Positions 59,364 through 64,000 of a DNA stretch of 64,000 bases are shown here, piece by piece. The first letter of the stretch is position 1. Each line of letters begins with the position of its first letter. A model generated the notes under the pieces. It was not told the origin of the DNA, searched no databases, and was given only the letters and a program-made list of their open reading frames with translations. Made by a program: the position numbers and the translations under genes. This DNA is from WLXB01 sp040221475. Its GTDB lineage: Bacteria > Pseudomonadota > Alphaproteobacteria > Rhodospirillales > Rhodospirillaceae. Location: the NCBI GenBank assembly GCA_040221475.1, contig JAVKEJ010000053.1, positions 744,001 to 808,000 of the forward strand, in the 5' to 3' direction.

Positions 59364-60569
59364 ATGTCAAACAAGAGGGACGGACGGCATCAGGATACGC
59401 GCCTCGTTCATGGTGGCGCGCACCCAGAGCGCTTTGATGGTGCCGTAAACCCGCCGGTCTTCCGGGTCTCGACCGTCGTCTCAGAAACCGTTGAAGAAAT
59501 GCGCGAGCGATCAAAGCATCCACCTGGTGTGCTTGCCTATGGTCGCGCCGGAACCCCTACTCATTGGGCCCTTCAGGAGGCCATAGCCGATCTCGAGGGC
59601 TATAAGCACTGTTTGACCCTCCCCAGCGGCATGGCTGGGATTCTCATCTCATTATTAGGACTGTGCGGCAGCGGCGACCATATTCTGGTGGCCGAAAATG
59701 TTTACGGTCCCATTCGCCTTGTGTGCTGTGAACGCTTGGAAGGATGGGGACTCAACGCCGAGCTATTTGATTCCTCTATTGGAGCAAACGTCGCGAAATT
59801 GATCCGCCCAAACACCAAGATGATCATCCTGGAAAGCCCCGGATCACTCACCTTCGAAATGACCGACATTCCAGCAATAGCAGCCGTCGCTAAACAGCAT
59901 GGCGTAATGATCATGGCGGATAATACCTGGGCAACCCCTCTGTTGATTGACGCCCCCACGCTAGGGATTGATATCTCTGTGCACTCAGGCACCAAATACA
60001 TCGGTGGCCATTCAGATGTTGCCATCGGCACGCTGTGCCTTGATGACGACGATATACATCAAAAACTGAAATGGACCGCTCTTTTGTTTGGTTATGGGCT
60101 AAGCCCAGACGATGCTTACTTGGCACTCCGTGGACTGCGTACCCTTGGTGTCCGGCTGCAACGTCATGAAGAAAACGCGCGCCTCGTCACCGCATGGCTC
60201 AGCGAACGGGACGAAGTTGAACGGGTGATGTATCCAGCTCTTGAGTCAGACCCGGGATACAAAATATGGCAGCGCGATTTTTCCGGTGCCAACGGCCTGT
60301 TCGGTGTCATGTTTAAAAAGAACATTAATCAAGCCGCAGTCGACCATTTTCTCAATGCGCTCAATCTCTTCCTTCGGGGTTTCAGTTGGGGCGGTTACGA
60401 AAGCCTCGCCATGTCAACGTCCGGAGACTCTATCAAACGCCCAGTTTCAGGATGGAAAGCCACTGGCCCAACCATTCGCCTGCATGTTGGGTTAGAAAAC
60501 TCCAAAGACCTAATTGCTGATCTCGCCCAGGCTTTTGATGCCATGAATTCCTTTAGCGCGGCTGCATAA
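59364..60569 (+). CDS. metC: Cystathionine beta-lyase
   Basis: MetC splits cystathionine into homocysteine, pyruvate and ammonia on the way to methionine. The 401-residue PLP protein has DTRLVHGGAHPERFDGAVNP, YGRAGTPTHWALQEAIADLE near residue 52, MADNTWATPLLIDAP, and the PLP Lys in SVHSGTKYIGGHSDVAIG near residue 212. Related Cys/Met-metabolism lyases (gamma-synthases, gamma-lyases) share these marks; the beta-lyase call rests on the GTPTHWALQ segment. It begins 67 bases after the AhpD-like gene. No riboswitch is seen upstream. Confidence 0.87.
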   Translation: MSNKRDGRHQDTRLVHGGAHPERFDGAVNPPVFRVSTVVSETVEEMRERSKHPPGVLAYGRAGTPTHWALQEAIADLEGYKHCLTLPSGMAGILISLLGLCGSGDHILVAENVYGPIRLVCCERLEGWGLNAELFDSSIGANVAKLIRPNTKMIILESPGSLTFEMTDIPAIAAVAKQHGVMIMADNTWATPLLIDAPTLGIDISVHSGTKYIGGHSDVAIGTLCLDDDDIHQKLKWTALLFGYGLSPDDAYLALRGLRTLGVRLQRHEENARLVTAWLSERDEVERVMYPALESDPGYKIWQRDFSGANGLFGVMFKKNINQAAVDHFLNALNLFLRGFSWGGYESLAMSTSGDSIKRPVSGWKATGPTIRLHVGLENSKDLIADLAQAFDAMNSFSAAA

Positions 60570-60573
60570 AAAG

Positions 60574-61269
60574 ATGTTTAGTCTTTCCCCGCTCGAACTG
60601 GAAGCTCTGCAGGTCAGCCTAAAAATCTCGATTTGGAGTATTTTATGGACGTTTCCCCTCGCGCTTGCTGTGTCGTGGGTCTTGGCGCGAAAAGACTTCA
60701 GGGGGAAATCTGTGCTGAACGCGATCGTTCACATTCCCCTGGTTATGCCGCCCGTCGTCATCGGCTATCTCTTGCTGATCTTACTCGGGCGGCAAGGCGT
60801 GATCGGCGCATCCCTTTACGATTGGTTCGGTATAAGTCTTGTGTTTACGTGGCAAGGTGCAGCCATTGCCGCCTCTGTGGTCGCTTTCCCGCTTTTCGTG
60901 CGCCCCATTCGCCAAGCGCTAGAAGCTGTTGACCCTCGTTTAGAAGAAGCCGCGACCACACTCGGAGCCAATCACCGGCAGGCATTTTTTGCTGTTACGC
61001 TTCCTATGGTGATGCCTGGAATTCTAACCGGTGCGTTGCTGTTCTTTGCCCGTGCTCTTGGTGAATTTGGCGCGACCATAACCTTTGCTGCGAACATTCC
61101 TGGTGAAACCCAGACCTTGCCGCTTGCTCTGTATACAGCCACTCAAACGCCGGGTGGTGACCCGGTAGCTTTGCGCATTATGGCGCTCTCATTGGTTTTG
61201 GCATTTTTTGCTTTGCTCGTTTCGGAATGGTTAGCCCGCCGCAGCAATATTCAGCTGATTGGGAAGTGA
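60574..61269 (+). CDS. modB: Molybdate ABC transporter permease
   Basis: ModB is the membrane channel for molybdate import. The 231-residue protein has about five helices. The N-terminal region has LELEALQVSLKISIWSILWT, the loop IVHIPLVMPPVVIGYLLLIL near residue 50, and the EAA coupling motif EEAATTLGANHRQAFFAVTL near residue 128, then RALGEFGATITFAANIPGET. It starts 4 bases after metC, so it is in the same transcript, and modC follows by 3 bases. Confidence 0.93.
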   Translation: MFSLSPLELEALQVSLKISIWSILWTFPLALAVSWVLARKDFRGKSVLNAIVHIPLVMPPVVIGYLLLILLGRQGVIGASLYDWFGISLVFTWQGAAIAASVVAFPLFVRPIRQALEAVDPRLEEAATTLGANHRQAFFAVTLPMVMPGILTGALLFFARALGEFGATITFAANIPGETQTLPLALYTATQTPGGDPVALRIMALSLVLAFFALLVSEWLARRSNIQLIGK

Positions 61270-61272
61270 TTG

Positions 61273-62394
61273 ATGCTCACAGTTGAAGCAGGACATCGAT
61301 TTGTAGATGGCTCAAACGTCTTTAGTCTAGACGCCAGCCTGAAAACACCCGATACGGGCGTAACCGCAATATTCGGGCGTTCAGGCTCCGGAAAAACAAC
61401 TCTTCTCAAAATTATCGCAGGACTTCTTCGCCCTGACTTTGTCCGCGTCGAAGTCGATAGCACCGTATTGTGCGACACCCAAAACGGGGCCTGGGTGCCG
61501 CCGGAGCAACGTCGAATAGGATACGTCTTCCAAGACACCCGGTTGTTCCCTCACCTCAACGTCAAAGGAAACCTAAACTTTGGCCGACGGTTTAATCCCC
61601 CGTCAGAACGTCCGGAACTCTCCTTCGACGCCATTGTCAAAATGTTGGAATTAGAAGGTTTCTTAGACCGGCCCATTCACCGTTTATCGGGGGGGGAGAG
61701 TCAGCGCGTCGCCATTGGACGGGCGTTGTTGGCAAACCCCCGCCTTCTGTTGTTGGACGAGCCTCTCGCGGCGTTAGACCCGAGCCATAAAGCCGAAATT
61801 TTGCCTTATCTGGAAAACCTTCGACACAACTTAAACCTACCTATCCTCTACGTTTCTCATAGCTTGTCTGAGATCCGCCGACTCGCAACCTGGCTCGCCG
61901 TCCTAGATCATGGACAAGTCAAAGCGTTTGGTTCTGTTGAAGACATCACGGGGCAAATGGATCTGACTCCGTTGGCTGAAGGTGGCGATGCGGGAACTGT
62001 ATTAGCGGCGATCGTAACCGACCATGATCAGAGGCATGGCCTTTCACGCCTTTCCGTCTCCAGCCAAGTCCTGATGGTCACCAAGCTCAACCTTCCTGCA
62101 GGCGCACATGTGCGGGTCCAAGTTAGACCTCAGGATGTTTCCTTAGCTTTGGAACGTCCTGAAAAAGTAAGCGTGTTGAACATCCTGGAAGGTCGCATCA
62201 ATTCAATTCTAGAATCTCCACGACGGCCAGTGGTCGATGTGCAGGTCAACATTGGTTCTGCCAAGCGACCTGTTTTTCTTTGGGCCCAGATTACGCGGCT
62301 GGCAGCGGAGAGATTGAGTCTTCAACAAAACATGCCTATCTATTCGCTCATCAAAGCTGTCACGCTCGACAATGATAGAATCGGATTATCCTAA
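61273..62394 (+). CDS. modC: Molybdate ABC transporter ATPase with TOBE domain
   Basis: The 373-residue protein is the ATPase for ModB. It has Walker A IFGRSGSGKTTLLKIIAGLL near residue 35, the Q-loop in YVFQDTRLFPHLNVKGN, signature RLSGGESQRVAIGRALLA near residue 139, and Walker B LLLLDEPLAALD. After residue 290 comes a TOBE/MOP-like domain (VNILEGRINSILES-type strands) that senses molybdate. A TTG at 61270 is in frame, but the ATG at 61273 is favoured. The modA receptor gene is not present on either side. Confidence 0.92.
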   Translation: MLTVEAGHRFVDGSNVFSLDASLKTPDTGVTAIFGRSGSGKTTLLKIIAGLLRPDFVRVEVDSTVLCDTQNGAWVPPEQRRIGYVFQDTRLFPHLNVKGNLNFGRRFNPPSERPELSFDAIVKMLELEGFLDRPIHRLSGGESQRVAIGRALLANPRLLLLDEPLAALDPSHKAEILPYLENLRHNLNLPILYVSHSLSEIRRLATWLAVLDHGQVKAFGSVEDITGQMDLTPLAEGGDAGTVLAAIVTDHDQRHGLSRLSVSSQVLMVTKLNLPAGAHVRVQVRPQDVSLALERPEKVSVLNILEGRINSILESPRRPVVDVQVNIGSAKRPVFLWAQITRLAAERLSLQQNMPIYSLIKAVTLDNDRIGLS

Positions 62395-62412
62395 GCCAGG
62401 ATTGCTAAAGCC

Positions 62413-62613
62413 CTAATCTGCCGTTGTAGGAACCGTAGAACCGATTTTACCGTATCCACAATCGCAGGTATCACTTGGTTTAACCAAGCGGGCGACAAGT
62501 GGAGACGTTTCCGCTAAAGGGTTACTGGGCTCCCACCTGAAGGTCGCGGAGCACTTTTGGCACTCTTGAACACCAGGCAAGTCGGGCTTGGGCGTATTTG
62601 GATCATCTACCAT
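62413..62613 (-). CDS. Small zinc-ribbon-like protein
   Basis: I do not recognise this 66-residue protein. It has CQKC near residue 18 and CDCG near residue 50, separated by about 30 residues, which fits a treble-clef or zinc-ribbon knuckle pair. No enzyme motif is visible and no ribosome site is clear. Its ATG shares the palindrome CATG at 62611-62614 with the opposite gene, so the two starts overlap head to head. It is convergent with modC. Confidence 0.5.
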   Translation of the reverse strand: MVDDPNTPKPDLPGVQECQKCSATFRWEPSNPLAETSPLVARLVKPSDTCDCGYGKIGSTVPTTAD

Positions 62614-63049
62614 GGCACTTAGTTTCGATATCCTTGGCTTCGGAAGCAAGCGAAAATCAGCATTTCAGGTTTTAGATCGGGAATGGGTTGCCCAAGACAT
62701 TGATATACGACCCATTGACGGCGGTATCCGGCAGCTATTGTACACATGGGCGCAGCAATACAGCCATGATCAAAACACTCTGGATTCGATTCTGGAAGAC
62801 ATTGCAAAATTCTCTGGATTCTTGATGCGTGGCCCGGAGCTAAGCATGAGGGCTCTGGGTAACGAAGGTGTCGCGGCAATGTCAGAACGGCTTGAAGCGG
62901 CGTTGCACGCTGATGGCCTCAATGCGCACGACAACGAGAATGAGGAAGAACCGCTAGACGTTAGAGTGACCAAACTCATCTTAGCGGTGAAGCTGGCAGA
63001 TCGCGATATTGAGGCCCTGATCAGCCTTGAAGACACATCCGACTCTTAA
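62612..63049 (+). CDS. Unknown small acidic protein
   Basis: The 145-residue protein is not recognised. It starts MALSFDILGFGSKRKSAFQV, has an aromatic WVAQDIDIRPIDGGIRQLLY patch, several helices around residues 50-110 and an acidic stretch EEEPLD near residue 115. No cysteine or catalytic motif is visible. ATG 62612 overlaps the start of the opposite zinc-ribbon gene; the frame is open to 62588. Its stop overlaps the end of the minus-strand neighbour by 4 bases. Confidence 0.55.
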   Translation: MALSFDILGFGSKRKSAFQVLDREWVAQDIDIRPIDGGIRQLLYTWAQQYSHDQNTLDSILEDIAKFSGFLMRGPELSMRALGNEGVAAMSERLEAALHADGLNAHDNENEEEPLDVRVTKLILAVKLADRDIEALISLEDTSDS

Positions 63050-63693
63050 GCCGCATTTACTCGTTCTTTTAAGCTCGCTTTTGTCCCAAACGCGAGCGCT
63101 CTGCATTGAACCTGCATCTTCCCCTCTTTGTCAGATTTCGGCATTCCCATTACAACAGATGGGGTTACTTCATACAGACGCGCAACGATTTGCGGCAACC
63201 ACAGGTCATCTGACATCGGGCTTTTAGCCGTCAGTTGAAAACTCTCATCCGACGAAAAAAATGTAGCCGGCCCACCGCCAATCGCAGGGTGACCAATGAT
63301 TAAGGCTCTCGGCCAGCCGGGGTGACTCAGAAATTCGTCACCAGAACGAATGACGATACCAGAGTCATCCTCAGCATTTTCAACAACAACTACGCGAGGT
63401 GAAGGGCCTTCGTAGCCGAACTTATCGCGCACGGAAGCTGCCGCAATCCATCGGACATTATGCCAGGAATACTGTTCTCCCATGGGATCAGAAAACACCC
63501 GCCATAACTGATCATGACAGACCTTTCGCCGCATTGCTGGGGTATCTTCTTCTTCCCGCGCGAGTGCTATGGCTAGAAAATGATCCGCCGCCGCTGCGTA
63601 GGCATCTTCGTCGATATAGGTAAAGCCATAGCCCTTTGAACCGGTAAAGCGTAGAAAAATTGCATCTGGATGTGCCCGTTCCGTATCGCCCAT
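63046..63693 (-). CDS. Unknown soluble protein
   Basis: The 215-residue protein has no recognised family. Aromatic and Gly-rich strands alternate, as in FLRFTGSKGYGFTYIDEDAY and RALIIGHPAIGGGPATFFSS near residue 128, with an acidic patch EREEEDTP. One Cys pair is far apart (VCHDQLW and VQCRALAF), so no metal site is implied. It has no signal peptide. GGGGCGG lies 6 bases before the ATG, and the AT-rich region 63694-63810 probably holds its promoter. Confidence 0.6.
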   Translation of the reverse strand: MGDTERAHPDAIFLRFTGSKGYGFTYIDEDAYAAAADHFLAIALAREEEDTPAMRRKVCHDQLWRVFSDPMGEQYSWHNVRWIAAASVRDKFGYEGPSPRVVVVENAEDDSGIVIRSGDEFLSHPGWPRALIIGHPAIGGGPATFFSSDESFQLTAKSPMSDDLWLPQIVARLYEVTPSVVMGMPKSDKEGKMQVQCRALAFGTKASLKERVNAA

Positions 63694-63751
63694 AGCTGCC
63701 GCCCCGTTACGTTAGCTGTAAAATATTTTTGTAAACTACTCGTCGCATAGG

Positions 63752-63763
63752 ATTTGCGCAAAT
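63752..63763. promoter_or_regulatory. 12-bp palindrome ATTTGCGCAAAT
   Basis: A perfect palindrome about 60 bases in front of the minus-strand gene at 63693, in an AT-rich 117-base gap. Possible operator; weak evidence. Confidence 0.25.
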
Positions 63764-63810
63764 TTGGTTCTCTATTTGTAAAACTATAATGTGCCCTAAA
63801 ATCCAATAAA

Positions 63811-64000
63811 TTACCGCTCTGGTTTTTCAAGTCCCAAAGCGTTCCTCATATCAGCAACGATGGGTTTCGCTTCACCCAATAAGTCTTTGAAATTTTTAAT
63901 CTCTTTTACCCCAGCCTTAGCATCGTGTTGGTACTTGAACCGGTTGTTAAAGGTACCTGGGACGGTCTCCCATACCTTAATGGCTGCTTCATCTTGCAAA
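63811..64000 (-). CDS. C-terminal part of an unknown protein, cut by window edge
   Basis: The last 63 codons of a gene that begins beyond base 64000. The visible end is charged and helical, with EIKNFKDLLGEAKPIVADMR near the C terminus and KPER at the end. No motif is recognisable. The in-frame TTG at 63999 is probably an internal Leu codon, not a start. Confidence 0.5.
   Translation of the reverse strand, partial: LQDEAAIKVWETVPGTFNNRFKYQHDAKAGVKEIKNFKDLLGEAKPIVADMRNALGLEKPER

Overview
The window reads as a chromosomal segment of an alphaproteobacterium, probably a Rhodospirillales-like or related marine lineage. The evidence is gene order: rpsB-tsf-pyrH-frr-uppS-cdsA, lolCE/lolD next to proS, a complete nuoA-N operon followed by birA-coaX-rnj-mce, and tRNA-Val-hupB-lon-clpX-clpP-tig-tRNA-Leu. 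All of these are typical alphaproteobacterial neighbourhoods. Base composition is moderate, a little above half G+C by eye. I see no rRNA, insertion sequence, prophage or CRISPR array. The species cannot be named from the sequence alone.

Layout. From 1 to 49.3 kb almost everything is on the minus strand. 1-4.75 kb: cdsA (cut by the window edge), uppS, frr, pyrH, tsf, rpsB. 4.95-7.7 kb: an accessory islet with a phosphatase-like lipoprotein, glutaminase, a small secreted Rap1a-like protein and a Tat-exported alpha/beta hydrolase with a non-serine nucleophile elbow. 7.8-16.2 kb: dnaE, a PCu(A)C copper chaperone, an unknown eight-helix membrane protein, lolD, lolC/E, proS. 16.3-21.4 kb: a second accessory islet (VOC protein, double DUF1330 protein, orphan TRAP solute receptor, divergent ThDP enzyme, secreted hypothetical, nucleotidyltransferase-like protein). 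21.4-39.3 kb: mce, rnj, coaX, birA and the 14 complex I genes. 39.6-49.3 kb: nadX, tRNA-Val, hupB and the Lon/ClpXP/trigger-factor proteostasis block, tRNA-Leu and nnr. From 49.5 kb strand use becomes mixed: dadA, an ECF sigma factor with a small overlapping membrane protein, an EAL protein, a CopD-like membrane protein, a repeat patch, a quinone-oxidoreductase-like enzyme, an alpha/beta hydrolase-OsmC fusion, a sulfur cluster (cysK, sseA, an AhpD-like protein, metC), modBC, and small unknown genes to the right edge.

How the parts work together. The left block supplies translation factors, nucleotide phosphorylation and lipid carriers for the envelope. The dnaE-proS block covers replication, tRNA charging and lipoprotein export. 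The nuo operon is the respiratory NADH dehydrogenase. lon/clpXP/tig handles folding and degradation. The 56.8-60.6 kb genes make cysteine, move its sulfur and convert cystathionine toward methionine.

I did not find a clearly new multi-gene system. The most interesting signals are regulatory. Four exactly 11-bp-phased AACTYA repeats abut a candidate nuo promoter. A DnaA-box inverted repeat lies in front of dnaE. Three symmetric or direct repeats lie between nnr and dadA. A perfect 26-bp AT-rich palindrome lies in front of the ECF sigma gene. A small family of CATGGGCTCGTTCCA repeats lies at 54.2 kb.
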